From Sceloporus undulatus (lineage: Eukaryota; Chordata; Lepidosauria; Squamata; Phrynosomatidae), in assembly GCF_019175285.1 (NCBI RefSeq), contig NC_056522.1:327532796-327596795 (forward strand): a stretch of 64,000 bases of DNA, written 5' to 3'. The position numbers were made by a program, and so were the translations under genes. Position 1 is the stretch's first letter. Each line of letters begins with the position of its first letter. Below the pieces are notes generated by a model. That model did not search any database and had not been told where the DNA came from. It worked only from the letters and a program-made list of their open reading frames with translations. Positions 1 to 11,265 of this stretch are shown here, one piece after another.

Positions 1-345
1 GGCACACGAGAGAGAGCCTTCTTGGTGGCTCCTCAGACCCTTTGGAACTCCCTCCCACGAGATGCTAGGCTGCCCGCCTCCCTGCTTGCTTTTCGTCAGC
101 AAGCAAAAACATTTTTATTTAAGTAGACATTTGATGTATAATTTATAACCGGGTGGTTTTTATGGCGCAGGCAGGTTTTAGTTATTCTTTTAACTTTTGT
201 ATATTTTTATGTGATTTATATTGTTTGTAGAATATTTTAATTGTTTTGAATTTTATTGAGATTTTTAAATATATATTTTTAAAATCTGTGAGCAGCCTTG
301 GGTCTCTCCTGGAAGAAAGACGGCATACAAATGAAATAAATTAAT
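1..345 (+). mobile_element. L2-like LINE, 3' end
   Basis: Frame 1 from the window edge reads as the C-terminus of an L2-type reverse transcriptase polyprotein: RAFLVAPQTLWNSLP near the start, then FRQQAKTFLFK and a stop at about 126. WNSLP and KTFLF are hallmarks of this C-terminal block. A 3' UTR follows, ending in an AATAAATTAATAATAAAT tail. The 5' part lies outside the window. The visible coding tail is open. Confidence 0.75.
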
Positions 346-2493
346 AATAAATCATTATGACCCCACAAAGGAGTCCTGTCCCAAAGATACCTGCCAGGTC
401 TAGACTTAGAGGTGGGTGTCATTAGCAAGTACTACAAAGCACTACAAAGACAATAAACAACACACATATATATTTATCACTAGTATTCATCTGTATCTCT
501 TCTTTTTATCTATAATATTAAAAAAGTACTCATTTAAATATAATGTTGCCCTCAGGAAATTTATACCTGATGCATGACTCTCACCTTTAATCCACACATT
601 CATAAATAAAGGAAATCTGTATGCTACTAAGGGCCTCCTGAAAGACACACATAGCATGTGGTGGTGGGGAGAAGGGGATGATTTTGTTAACTAGCTGTAG
701 ATGTTGCTATTAACCAATTTTTAGTGGAATTGTGTGTGCATAGGGTTCATTTATGTATGAAAGAAAGGTTGCTGAATTAGAAAGCATTAATTTTCTTGTT
801 TCCCAGAACCATAAACTATATTCCTTTCTTTGGAGATTTCTCTTGGTGACCTTAAGATAAAAAGAACATTTTTTGGTGTTATTTGGATGTGACTGGCTCC
901 AATGTCAATGGGGTGATGAGTCTGCTCCTGATTTTAGTCCAAACTTTTAAACAGCTATCCAGGCTGCTGTACATTATTCCTAAAATAGATTCAGCAAGTT
1001 GGATAGCTCCTAAACAGTTTGTATTAAACCTTGGAGAGTATTCATTGCCTTCCCCTTGACATGGAACCCATGCATCTCCCCTGATGGCAAACTTTGCCTA
1101 TATATAACGCAGAAAGGCAAACGTGAGACACTTTCTTTAGATACTGCTTTGGGGGATGTTTTGCACTGACATGAGAGCAAATTCTCCACCCAAGGAAAAA
1201 AAAAAGCTTTCCTAAGATGAAGGCAACCCCCCCCCCCCCCCGAAAAGGAGGGGCCATTCCTTCTGGCAGGATTCATAGGACTTGTCTGCAAGGGCAAACT
1301 GTCACTGAAGAGATAGCTGTATTCCTTGTATGTAATATAAAGAGAGAGGACAGTTGTGGTAAAAGTCCTGGAAATGCATCTTTTAAAAAAACACTTAGTT
1401 GCTATAAAATAGAGAATCTCCTATTATTCAGCAAGCTTCCGTTTCAAAGAGAGATGATAGCTATGCCAAATACCAGTGTCTGGAAGGTGACTGTGTTCCA
1501 GTGTTTTCCATTGGTCAGTTTGGGTGGGAGGGCTTTGCCTTTCCCTGTGTTTCAAGCCATATGTGATTATTCCTCATGAATCACACAGTATTGTGACAGA
1601 AGGGGTGTTCACATTGTCAGGAAACAATCTGTGAAGGGAACTGCCTCGATGGTCCCTGCAACCTTTTGCCATGTTGCCCCAAGAACTGGATTTTAGACTT
1701 TCTTCAATAGGCATTTGATGTGCAGACTGGTGAACACCCATAGAGCTCATGCATGTGAGAAGGGACACTGGTTGGACTAGGCTCCCTCCTTGAGTGAAAG
1801 GTCTCCTTGCAGTTCACAGGTACAGATTTCCATCAAACTCCTGCCACAATAACGTTGAACATGCAGACATCTCAGGAGCTTGGAGGTGCAGGGTGGTAGT
1901 AGGGGCAGTGATAGCCCATGTAGCCATGAAACGTTCCTTGTGTCTTTTAACACAGGGAAGGAGCCATGTGGATAATTGATGGGACTTTTCGATTCACGAG
2001 GGATATTGACAGTCAAGTTCTCCATCCCAGTCAATGCAAGATTCTTGCAACTACATCATCCATGATTGATACTCATCCAGCTTCTGCTTAAATATTTCCA
2101 CTGAAGAATTGCTCACCACACTCCCAGCTAGTTTGTTACATGCTGCTATCTAGTAGGATTACTGCTGCCTGTCAAGTTTAACCATTCTCACAGGAAGAGT
2201 TGTGAGGATAGACTGGGTAGTGGAGAGAACTAATTGCAACAGTCTAGAGTCCCTGGGAGGAAGGCAAAAATGAAGGAGGAAAGGGGGATCCCAAATAGAC
2301 ATTTGTAAACTGTAGAACCAATATCCATCAAAAACCTCTGCAGTGTGGTCTATGAAAGCTTGCTAGCTTTGAATGATTTCTATTTGAAATGTAGACAGCA
2401 TGTTAAATAACATACTTATGTATTAATAAAAATATTATTGCACTGTTATGTACTTTAAATGCTTGTGACTGAAATATTTTTCTTTCTTTCCAG
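346..2493. other. no gene recognised; A/T-rich flank with a poly-C run
   Basis: I see no convincing coding exon here. Open frames at 1217-1579 and on the other strand at 1010-1297 overlap a poly-C run at about 1228-1241 and have no homology I recognise. Earlier exons of the gene whose terminal exon starts at 2494 could lie here or before the window. A segment at about 470-545 resembles 2775-2853, downstream of that exon. Confidence 0.5.
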
Positions 2494-2722
2494 TGAACCT
2501 CCTCCACAAAGCTGCTGCTGTCTTCTGTGGAGTCTCGTCTGGCTGGCTGTGTTGGCTGCTTTTGCATGGCCCTTGAGTGTGGCTATGGCAACGCTTTATG
2601 GATTTGTGGCACCTTTCATTGCCCTCATAGGTCTGGATGATGTGAGTGATTCTATGCTGCAAGCGGTACATGTGGGAAGAGAGTGTGCGCGCAACGTCAG
2701 AAGTGGCAAGCCTATGATCTGA
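2494..2722 (+). CDS. terminal exon of an unidentified small membrane protein
   Basis: A strong acceptor (pyrimidine tract then CAG at 2491-2493) opens a 229-bp exon. Its first base completes a split codon and codons run from 2495 to the TGA ending at 2722. The 75 residues contain a hydrophobic stretch (LLWSLVWLAVLAAFAWPLSV), a second one (MATLYGFVAPFIALIGL), then a soluble tail with CARNVRSGKPMI at the end. This looks like a membrane hairpin with a Cys-Ala-Arg-Asn motif. A possible ATTAAA poly(A) signal lies at 2826-2831. I cannot name the family. No upstream exon was found, so the start of the protein is missing. It could be a decayed copy, but the frame, acceptor and stop are clean. Confidence 0.5.
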
Positions 2723-2870
2723 AGAAAGGACCTCACTGGCTTTAGCATTCTATGCCTTCTCAAGTCTCCTAATCTTTTGTGTATTTATCATCAAAATCAT
2801 CTGTATCTCTTCTTTTAATATTTACATTAAAAAGTATTTATTTCAATATGAACATAGTAGTATGATGTTG

Positions 2871-3090
2871 TGGTGTAGTAGTTTAATCACTCAGCTATGA
2901 CTCTGGAGATCAAATCAAATCCCAGCTCATCCACGTAAACCCATTGGGTGACCGTTAGCAAATCACATACTCTCAGCATCAGAGGATAGCAATGGCAAAG
3001 CCCCCTCTGAAGAAACTTGCCAAGAAAACCCATTATAGTTTTGCTTTAGGGTCACCATAAATCAGAAACTACTTTGAAGGCACACAACAA
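2871..3090 (+). mobile_element. Sauria-type tRNA-derived SINE with target duplication
   Basis: A tRNA-like head (GTGGTGTAGTAGTTTAA) is followed by the conserved SINE body and the BovB-like tail that ends AAGGCACACAACAA. The 11-bp direct repeat GTATGATGTTG at 2860-2870 and 3091-3101 is a perfect target site duplication, which fixes both ends. Confidence 0.85.
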
Positions 3091-3237
3091 GTATGATGTT
3101 GTTACCTTGTTCATTGTGCATAAGGTACATTAAATAAGTGCAGCTCAAGCCCTCAACATTGACACAAGCACACATCAACTGAATGGGTGGTTTCTTTGTT
3201 TGCTGTTGGTGCAACTAACATATTTGCCTTTTAGTAA

Positions 3238-3425
3238 TTGTTGTTGCTGTTGTGTACCTTCAAGTCATTGTTGACTTATGGTGACCCTAAGGCAAACCTA
3301 TCATGGTGGAAGTTTTTCAGAGGGAGTTTGCCCTTTCCCTCCTCTGAGATTGAAAGTGTGTGACTTGCCCAAGCTTATCCAGTGGGTTTCCATGGCTGAA
3401 CAGAAATTGAAATCCTGGTCAACCC
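3238..3425 (-). mobile_element. Sauria-type SINE, reverse
   Basis: The reverse complement of the SINE tail (GTACCTTCAAGTCATTGTTG, then GACTTATGGTGACCCTAAGG) comes first, followed by the body up to the box B region. The tRNA head is eroded or truncated. Confidence 0.75.
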
Positions 3426-4073
3426 TAATATAATTAGGGAGTGTAAAGATGCATAATTAAACACTAATGTTTTCATCAGGACAGTCCTTCCCCATGGACT
3501 CTGGTCCTGCTTCCAGCCTTCTTGCTTTAAAAACAATGCACTACTCAACTATAGTTGCTAATAATGGATTTGGGATCCTATCTATTTTGAGCTTCTGTAT
3601 TTACATGTTCCTCTTTATAAGAAACTGCAAACGGAGTCTCATTTGAAGCCATATATCAGCAGCACGAATATAAAGGTGGAATGCTGTGAAAAAGACTAGT
3701 ACTCTTTTATGTGGTGCATTAATTTTGTACTCTTGTACTCAGATGCCCACAAGTGTATCTTAGAGAGAAAATCTCATGCCTTCTTGTATTCTGCAATGCA
3801 GACATGTCAAAACAGTTGGTCTGAATATGTATGTCATCAACTTTTCTGTGCTTGCCATGGAAAATGAGATTTGCTTTTAGTAGCACCTGAGGGTCTATGA
3901 CTCCATAAATAAGAAAAAGCTGCCTTTGCAGATATCTGTCACTTTCAAACTCAAAAGAATATTTGAAATTGTATATTATCCACATAGTTTATGTACAAAT
4001 GTCTACCAACTGGAGGTGGGGGGGGGGGTTAAGGAAAAGTCCCATAAAACTACAATTTCTAATAATTCAACTA

Positions 4074-4580
4074 CCTTAGATGGCTTGGGCCCAGAGTACT
4101 TGAGGGAACGCCTTCTTCCCTATTGTCCGTCCCGCACACTAAGGTCCTCTGGAAGAAATCTACTACAGCCAAAAAAATCTAGGCTAACATCAGTTTCCCA
4201 GAGGGCCTTTTCTATTACTGCTCCAAAAGTATGGAACGACCTGCCGGAGGAGATCCGTCTCATTCCCACTCTGACAGCTTTTAAGAAAGCACTCAAAATG
4301 AGTCTCTTCCGGCAGGCCTTTCCAACTTAGTTACCCTCCCCAGATATAGAGATATTTGTCCCCTCATCTGTCTATTCTTCCCCACCTATCTTTCTGCCTA
4401 TTCTTTGTTTAATGTTTTTAATGTTTTAATGTTTTTATACTATTACTGTTTAATTTTGTTTTAGTACTGGGAATGGGGGAGTAGGTCTAGGGTTTGATTT
4501 TTTTTTAACTCTATTGTAATTTGATGTATTTTATTGTTGTAACCTGCCTGGATTCTTCGTGATTGGGTGGGCTAGAAATA
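4074..4580 (+). mobile_element. L2-like LINE, 3' end
   Basis: The translation contains LDGLGPEYLRERLLPYCPSR, then RAFSITAPKVWNDLP and KALKMSLFRQAF with a stop at 4330. This is the L2-type C-terminal block. A 3' UTR follows and runs into an ATT microsatellite. The copy is 5'-truncated and starts just after a poly-G run. Confidence 0.8.
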
Positions 4581-4581
4581 A

Positions 4582-4648
<67 letters not shown>
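4581..4648. repeat. (ATT)n microsatellite
   Basis: This is a pure ATT run of about 22 units at the 3' end of the preceding L2 copy. It probably grew from the LINE's own A/T-rich 3' terminal repeat. Confidence 0.95.
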
Positions 4649-4650
<2 letters not shown>

Positions 4651-4996
4651 AATTTAATGCCTTTGTCCTGTTGTGATGAACTGGCAAGAGCTGATCAGGT
4701 ATATTTGCCAATAAAAAGGCTCAAAGTCATTGACTCCTTTCACTGCCATCTTGATTGCAACAAAACCTTAGGAGTTTTGTTATTTCCTTATTCTCTTGAA
4801 GTTGTAATTTTTATTTAAATAGGAATGGGTCCCAATGGAATGCTTGACACATAAGCCATTTTCATTTTCAATTTAATTAGCATCCTATTCGCTGAATGCT
4901 TTGCAATGAATGGTTTAGTTAAACTTCCAAAATGCTTGAATTAAGTAGATGGATGGTTTTGAATTTTGCTATCCTTTAAGTAAAATTAAACTTGTG

Positions 4997-5698
4997 TGGA
5001 AACCTGGCTGAATGAAACTACATGTGAAAGGGATCTGGGAGTCCAAGTAGACCACAAGTTGAACGTGAGTCAACAGTGCTTATGCGGCAGCTAAAAAGGC
5101 CAATGCAATTTTAGGCTGCATCAATAAAAGTATAGTGTCTAGATCAAGAGAAGTAATAGTGCCACTGTATTCTGTTCTGGTCAGGCCCCACCTGGAATAT
5201 TGTGTCCAGTTCTGGGCACAACAATTCAAAAAGGACATTGAGAAACTGGAGCATGTCCAAAGGAGGGCGACTAAAATGGTGAAAGGTCTGGAAATCATGT
5301 CCTATGAGGAACGGCTTAGGGAGCTGGGGGTGTTTAGCCTGGAGAAGAGAAGGTTAAGAGGTGATATGATAGCCCTGTTTAAATATTTGAAAGGATGTCA
5401 TATTGAGGAGGGAGCAAGCTTGTTTTCTGCTGCTTCAGAGAACAGAACCCAGAACAATGGATGCACGCTACAGGAAAAGAGATTCCACCTCAACATTAGG
5501 AGGAACTTCCTGACAGTAAGGGCTGTTGGACAGTGGAACACACTCCCTTGGAGTGTAGTGGAGTCTCTTTTGTTGGAGGTCTTTAAGCAGAGGCTAGATG
5601 GCTGTCTGCTGGGGATGCTTTGATCTGGATTTCCTGCATGGCAGGCGGTTGGACTGGATGGCCCTCGCGGTCTCTTCCAACTCTATGATTCTATGAAA
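4997..5698 (+). mobile_element. CR1 LINE, 5'-truncated
   Basis: The coding tail of CR1 ORF2 is readable: [40 protein letters not shown], then [20 protein letters not shown] up to the stop at about 5623. The 3' UTR ends in the CR1 terminal motif ATGATTCTATGA. An indel upstream of 5135 breaks the frame. The same region of the CR1 at 52250-55856 is closely similar. Confidence 0.9.
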
Positions 5699-6129
5699 AT
5701 GTAGCTACAAAAGCCAAAGGGAGTTGTTCTTAGCAGGATTAAGCTGTCTCACTTTTTTTTCACACATGCATATGTCTGCTCATTTAATTATTTTTTTCAA
5801 CTTGGATATAACACAAAGTTCCTATTCAGGAAGAAATGCAGCATAAAGGTCAGCTTAAATTTTCACAGTTTCAGCACTGAATGGCAAGACAGAGAGAAAA
5901 TGAAGATTATATCTTGTGGGAATCCATTACAGCTGGAACCATTTCTTTCTTATGTGAATCCCTGATGTCCAGGATGATCTGTCCATGCATCTTCAGTGAT
6001 TGCCAATAACCAGGATAGGGATAGTACTCTGATAGTTGGGGACATTTTTCTCAGTGCAAGATTTAAACGAGGATGAGAGATTCTTGAAGGAAAAACAATT
6101 TGAAGATTTTACAATTTTAAAAAATGAAG

Positions 6130-7655
6130 AAGAAGCAGAACTCTGAGCAGTTGGGGGGGGGGGGGAAAATCACCAGAAACAGAAGGCATACCAATAGAGC
6201 TATTTCAAGCTACAGAGACAGAATCTATTCTAGTTCTAACTAAAATCTGTCAACAAATATGGAAAACAAATCAATGGCTCACAGATTGGAAATGCTCAAT
6301 ATACATTACAATCCCCTCAAAAGGGGATACCAGGGGTTACAGTAACCATAGTTACTGCATTAATCTTGCTTAAAAAATCAAAATGATGCTCAGTTCAGGA
6401 AAGAAAGAGGCACCAGGGATCATACTGCAAAGGTATGCTGGATAATGGAGTGCACCAAAGACTTTCAGAAGAAAATCAGCCTATGCTTTATAGATTATAG
6501 CAAAGACTTTGATTGTGTAGCGATCATGGAAAACTATGGATCACTCTTAAAGAAATGGGTGTGACACAACATTTGTTTATCTTGATGTGTACAGGCTTGG
6601 GACAAATGCAGATGAGACCATGCTACCAAAAAATAGCAAAAACTTGGAACGATAACTGAATAAAGTAATGGAAGAAAGTGCAATTGCAAGTTAACATCTG
6701 AACATTAAGAGAACAAAAATAATGACCACAGATGATCTCTTTTTCTGTGTGTACATGCTTTCAGGTCATGTGTCACTTTAGGTCAACCCCATGGTTTTCT
6801 TAGGCAAGGAATACTCAGAGGTAGTTTGTCAATCCCTTCTTCTGAAATATAGCCTACACCTCCTGGTATTCATTGGTAGTCTCCCATCCAAGTACTAACC
6901 AGGGCTGACTTTGCTTAGCTTCCAAGATCTGACAGGATCTGGCTCCTTTAGGGTATGTAGACATAATTTACATAACTTTAAAGTACAGAGTGGGTCAAAA
7001 TGAATGGTGAAAAAACAGAATAAGAACAGATTTACTTTTGAACCATTTATTTAAAAAACCACCCTATAGAAGATTAAGATACTGAAACAGAGATTTCTCA
7101 TACCTTGGCTCAGTCATTAATCAAAATGGAGGCTGCAGTCAAGAAATTAGAAGATTTGGCTGAAAGGCATTTATAAAGGAACTGACAAGATCCTGAGGTG
7201 TAACGATATACATTAAATACTAAAGTTAGCATTGTCCATACCACTGTATTTCCAATTTCTATGTATGATTGTAAAAGCTGGACAGTGAAGAAAGCTGATA
7301 GGAAGAAAATCAACTCATTTGAAACAGTGTTGGAGAACAGTTCCGTAGATACCGTGGACTGCTAAAAAGACAAGCACATGGCTCCTAGAGCAAATGCCTG
7401 AGCTCTCCCTGAAAGCCAAGATGACTAAACTTAGACCATCATACTTTGGACATATCATGAGAAGACATGACCCACTAGATAACACAGTAATGTTTGCTAA
7501 GGTAGGAAAAGAAGATCACATTACAGATAGACACGCTTAATAAAGGAAGCCACTGCCCCGAGTCTGCAAGATTTGAGCAGATGACAGGGTGACTTGGAGG
7601 TCTCTAATTCATAGGGATGCCATACGTCAAAGTTGACTTGATGGCAGTTAACAAT
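6130..7655 (+). mobile_element. BovB/RTE-type LINE, decayed, interrupted by a SINE
   Basis: Broken frames resemble RTE/BovB reverse transcriptase and its C-terminal region: CFIDYSKDFDCV near 6490-6520, an FLGS-like stretch near 7100, YDCKSWTVKKADRKKI near 7265-7310, then a YFGHIMRR block near 7440-7470. The element ends CATACGTCAAAGTTGACTTG and AACAATAACAA. Many stops and indels, and a gap near 6610, show it is old. The 5S-headed SINE at 6750-6962 lies inside it. Its tail resembles that of the Sauria SINEs, as expected if BovB mobilised them. Confidence 0.75.
6750..6962 (-). mobile_element. 5S rRNA-headed SINE with Sauria-type tail
   Basis: On the minus strand the 5' part (6855-6962 in plus coordinates) reads as 5S rRNA. 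In plus orientation it shows CTCCCATCCAAGTACTAACC and TGCTTAGCTTCCAAGATCTG, the reverse complement of the 5S internal promoter region. The 3' part (6750-6850) is the Sauria/BovB-like tail. It is nested in the BovB LINE, so it inserted later. It is a retroposon and not a functional 5S gene. Confidence 0.8.
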
Positions 7656-7735
7656 AACAATGTCTTCTAGTCATGGAGGGACAGTGGACAGATAGAACTT
7701 CCTCTTTCCCTAGCAGTTTTATAGTTATGGAGAAA

Positions 7736-7962
7736 TTTGTTGTGGTGTGCCTTCAAATTATTTCAAATTTATAGCAACCCTATCATGGGGTTTTCTTGGT
7801 AAGATTTATTTAGAGGGGGTTTGCCATTGTTGTGCTCTGAGGCTGAGAGAGTATGATTCACTCAAAGTCACCCGATAGGTTTTTATAGCTCAGCAGGGAT
7901 TCAGACCTTGGTCTTCCCGTGTCCTAGTCTAACACTGAAACTGCTGCACCATTCTGGCTCTC
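7736..7962 (-). mobile_element. Sauria-type SINE, reverse
   Basis: The sequence begins with the reverse complement of the tail (TTGTGGTGTGCCTTCAAATT) and runs through the full body to a tRNA-like head near 7940 (CTAGTCTAACACTGAAACTG). It is moderately diverged. Confidence 0.8.
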
Positions 7963-8494
7963 AAGAAATAGCAAACTGGAGAAACAGAAAGAGGGAGAAG
8001 AATTTCTACAATTTCCAAAGGGAAGTCATGTTAGAATTTGCTGTCTGGACATGCCAGGCAAACTAGTGATGCAGCACATGTATTTATTATCACTGTGCTC
8101 TGTTTTATTGTTGTGAATGAAGCAAATTTACAAGAGACTTGTATATATAAATACACAAGTCTCTAGCCTTCACTTAACCAAATAAAACTATTATGCAATG
8201 TAGTAGTGCTGTCTGTGCAAATTTTCATCATTCAGGGAACCATAATACTGTTGGTATAAATATACAAGAAAGAAGCAAAACAACAATAATGTCATGACTA
8301 GCCAACCTTTTTAACTGGTAAACTTTGATGTGATATCCTTCGCATATAATAGCAACATTCACTTTTTTCCCATTGCTTCTTGGCCAATATGTTTAAAATA
8401 TTCAGTACTTCTGTATTTCCCAAAGGTCAAAATATTTTCTCCAATCAGTTGTCTTATGCAGGGGAAGCTAGTACAGAGTGTAGCTAAATCAGAT

Positions 8495-8715
8495 GTACGG
8501 TGGGCCCTTTGTGTCTGCTGGGAAATGGTTAGCATCGCCATAAGTCAGAAATGACTTGAATACAACAACAACAACAACAGTCCCAGAACTGCCCCCCCCC
8601 CCCCCCCGAATACCAAAATATGTGGATGCTCAAATCCCATTGTATTCAAAGGCATAGTAAAACTGTGCCCCTTATACAAAAAGGCAAAATCAAGCTATGC
8701 TTTTTGGATTTTGGC
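8495..8715 (+). mobile_element. Tigger/MER2-like MITE split by a SINE fragment
   Basis: The terminus TACGGTGGGCCCTTTGTGTC at 8495 and the interior at 8607-8712 (GAATACCAAAATATGTGGAT) match the family also present at 26250-26477 and 48965-49156. A truncated SINE tail (8522-8580) and a poly-C run separate the two halves. The right end abuts the L2 copy that begins near 8719. Confidence 0.6.
8522..8580 (+). mobile_element. SINE 3' tail fragment nested in a MITE
   Basis: Only the tail is present: CATAAGTCAGAAATGACTTG followed by an AAC run. It sits between two halves of a MITE, so it inserted after the MITE. Confidence 0.65.
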
Positions 8716-8718
8716 AGA

Positions 8719-9275
8719 TGGGGTGGAATATAACACCGGTTCTAAAAGACCTCCATTGGCTGCCCATTCGCTTCCGAGCTCAATATAAGGTGTTGGTTAT
8801 TACCTATAAAGCCCTAAATGGCTTGGGCCCAGGATACCTAAAGGACCGCCTCTCCCCGTACATTCCGCCTCGCACTCTCAGAACATCTGGGCAGCAATTA
8901 CTGAAGGTGCCTGGGGCTAGGTTAACCTCCACCACGCGGAGGACATTTTCCACGGCTGCCCCAGCCCTTTGGAATATGCTGCCCATCGAGCTCCGCTCAT
9001 CTACCACCCTGGCCCAATTCAGGAAGGATTTAAAAACCTTCCTGTTTCAACAGGCATTCCCCGATTAAATATGCTGTGGGCCTCCCTCCTCTTCCGTGGC
9101 CAAGAGGTTGGGCTATGGGGCTTTTTTTCCTGTTATTTTTCTGATATATTGATGTATTTGTATGGTTTTAACTTGTTTGTATTGATTGTGTGTGTTTTAA
9201 TTGCTGTTAGCCGCCCTGATCGATGGAAGGGCGGGATACAAATAAAATTTTTATTATTATTATTATTATTTTATA
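8719..9275 (+). mobile_element. L2-like LINE, 3' end, open coding tail
   Basis: An open frame to 9068 reads LKDLHWLPIRFRAQYKVLVI, YKALNGLGPGYLKDRLSPYI, TFSTAAPALWNMLPIELR and KDLKTFLFQQAFPD. This is the most intact of the L2 tails here. A 3' UTR with CGCCCTGATCGATGGAAGGG precedes an ATT-rich tail. Confidence 0.85.
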
Positions 9276-9649
9276 TTTTCAAGCTCTGGATGGAATCCAT
9301 AGATGCAGAATCTCTGAATATGAAAGGCTCACTGTATATGGGAATGCACTTCTATACAAGTGTATTTAAGCTAGGTCAACATATCAACTTATCTTGCAGA
9401 TCATTATATCAACATCATCATATGTATCTTGCAGAGGTGGGCTACTAGCTGAATTCTTACACAATGAGGAAATTAATTTAATAATACTGATAATATTTAA
9501 AGTTAAAGTACTGTTTTCCAAATTTTATGTTAACACAAGTGTTTACAGAAAGAAATCACCGGGTTCAGTGTCCCCCCCCCCGAAAACCCCCAGTACAGTA
9601 CTTTGGACTATTAGCTTGGCTACAGGATTAGACCACTGAGCTTAAAGCC

Positions 9650-9809
9650 AGGGATGTAGCCAAGGGGGGGGGGTTCTTGGGGTCCGGACCCCCCCTTCCA
9701 TTAGATAAAATGAATGGTGCATGCTGCTGCGCCACCGCGCCCAAGCCTCATTATAATGGTGGCACTTAGTCTGGACCCCCCCCTTCCCAAAATCCTGGCT
9801 ACGTCCCTG
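9650..9809. mobile_element. hAT-like MITE, about 160 bp, with 8-bp target duplication
   Basis: The ends are inverted repeats (CAGGGATGTAGCCAAGG against the complement of CCTGGCTACGTCCCTG). TTAAAGCC is repeated at 9642-9649 and 9810-9817, an 8-bp duplication as used by hAT elements. There are internal poly-G and poly-C runs. No transposase is present. Confidence 0.75.
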
Positions 9810-9817
9810 TTAAAGCC

Positions 9818-10377
9818 AACAGTCTTTAGAAGTATTATTGCTTACTCTTGCTGTGAGGCACAAGTTTGTAAGTCTAAGCAACATATAAAAGATCTGCAGT
9901 TTCAACGCTGTGCCTTTGAGCCCACATGGAGAGCTACCTATGTTGCCTAAATCCAGCACAGGGCATGATGCTGTTTCTGGGTAATGGAGGCAGTCAAATA
10001 CTACAAACCAAGAGGAAAGCTCTGGCCTTTTGTTCTGCTTTAGGAAGAATGGTGCTAGAAATAGAAGAATAGGAAGTACGGCAGGCAGATCCTGGGAGAA
10101 TAACAAATTAACCCAACAAGGCACCAGATTTAAGGTAAGTCATATTTGCACTAGTTGCTCAATGAAGGCAATTATGAAGTTAAACACAAGTTTCAGTTGC
10201 TAGTCCCTACAGTGAAGGAAAGCCTTCCTTAGGCCTCTATTTTCTTGACCTAAATTGGCCTGGCTAAGCATGAGAAAAGCCAGATTTCCATGGGACAGTT
10301 AATTCTGATTTGCACTCAAAAGAAACCTGATGGTATTTTGATCTGCTGATCTATTTAGAGGTAAGGATCCTTCAGGA
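9818..10377. other. no gene or clear repeat seen
   Basis: I see no exon or element here. Short frames at 9714-9950 and on the minus strand at 9810-10124 have no recognisable homology. Confidence 0.4.
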
Positions 10378-10790
10378 TTGTCCTCAATATCCCACCAAAG
10401 GTCAATTCAGGCTACCCCAAATGGGTTGGGGCCTCAGTACTTGAGCAGAGCCCCTCTTCTTGTATATGCCTGCCAAAGGATTGAAGTCAGTTGGAGTAGG
10501 GCTCTCCTTTGTGTCCCACCAGTGAAGCCAATGCAGTCTGTGGGGACATGGGAGATGGTCATCTCAGCTGTGGTACCCCAACTCTGGAATATCCTTCTCT
10601 TAGAGGCCCAAATAGTGCCCACACCAATTTCATTAAGTAAAAAATCTTCTAAATCTGTTTTAACTCATTAATTAAGTTTAATATATTTTATTCATTTAAA
10701 TTATTTTGGTTTAAACTATTTTAATTGTTTGTTTTAATTTTATTTAATTTAATTTGTAAGCTTCCATGAGATCTTTTTCAAAAACATATA
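10378..10790 (+). mobile_element. old L2-like LINE tail
   Basis: Decayed pieces of the L2 C-terminal block remain: NGLGPQYLSRAPLLVYAC near 10415-10470 and PQLWNILLLEAQ near 10574-10610. An A/T-rich 3' UTR follows. It is the most diverged of the four L2 tails. Confidence 0.6.
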
Positions 10791-10885
10791 TATTGGTGTA
10801 GAAATATTTTAACACCCTTGTTTCCAAGAGCAGATGGGAATTTGTGTCTTTTGGATATTTAGAAAACTCATTGTGATCTTTAAAG

Positions 10886-11265
10886 ACGCTAAGGAGCTTA
10901 TAACACGGGAGGAAGTCAGGAATTTAAACAGGAATTAACCTATGAAATTTGCACAATTGACATTAAAATGTGATTAAAATGAGATTAACACAAGAGCCAT
11001 TATCCCGTGAATAACAAGGCAATAAACAGCAAAAAGTCATTCCTGGGGAAATCCTGTGAATGACTTGCTGCTGTTTCTTGTCTGGTTATTCATAGGATAA
11101 TGGCACTTTAATCACATTTCATCTCGACGTTGTATGAAAACCATTAGCACAATTGCGAGATTATCATGGCTTATTTGCAGGATAATAGCACTTTGAATAC
11201 GACATCATGTGAAAACCATTAGTGCAACTGTGGAATTATCACAGGTTAATCACCATTTCTACTTC
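10886..11265. repeat. foldback element with internal repeats
   Basis: A long inverted repeat has one arm at about 10960-11042 (ending AACAGCAAAAAGTCATTC) and the other at about 11058-11145 (starting GAATGACTTGCTGCTGTTTC). A motif containing GAAAACCATTAG occurs twice downstream (near 11137 and 11211). The left end TTATAACACGGGAGGA resembles the terminus of the element at 17332-17573. No coding capacity is visible. Boundaries are approximate. Confidence 0.55.

Noticed and set aside
6855-6962. A functional 5S rRNA gene
   Set aside because: The 5S-like part is diverged and is joined to a SINE tail inside a LINE. It is the head of a retroposon.
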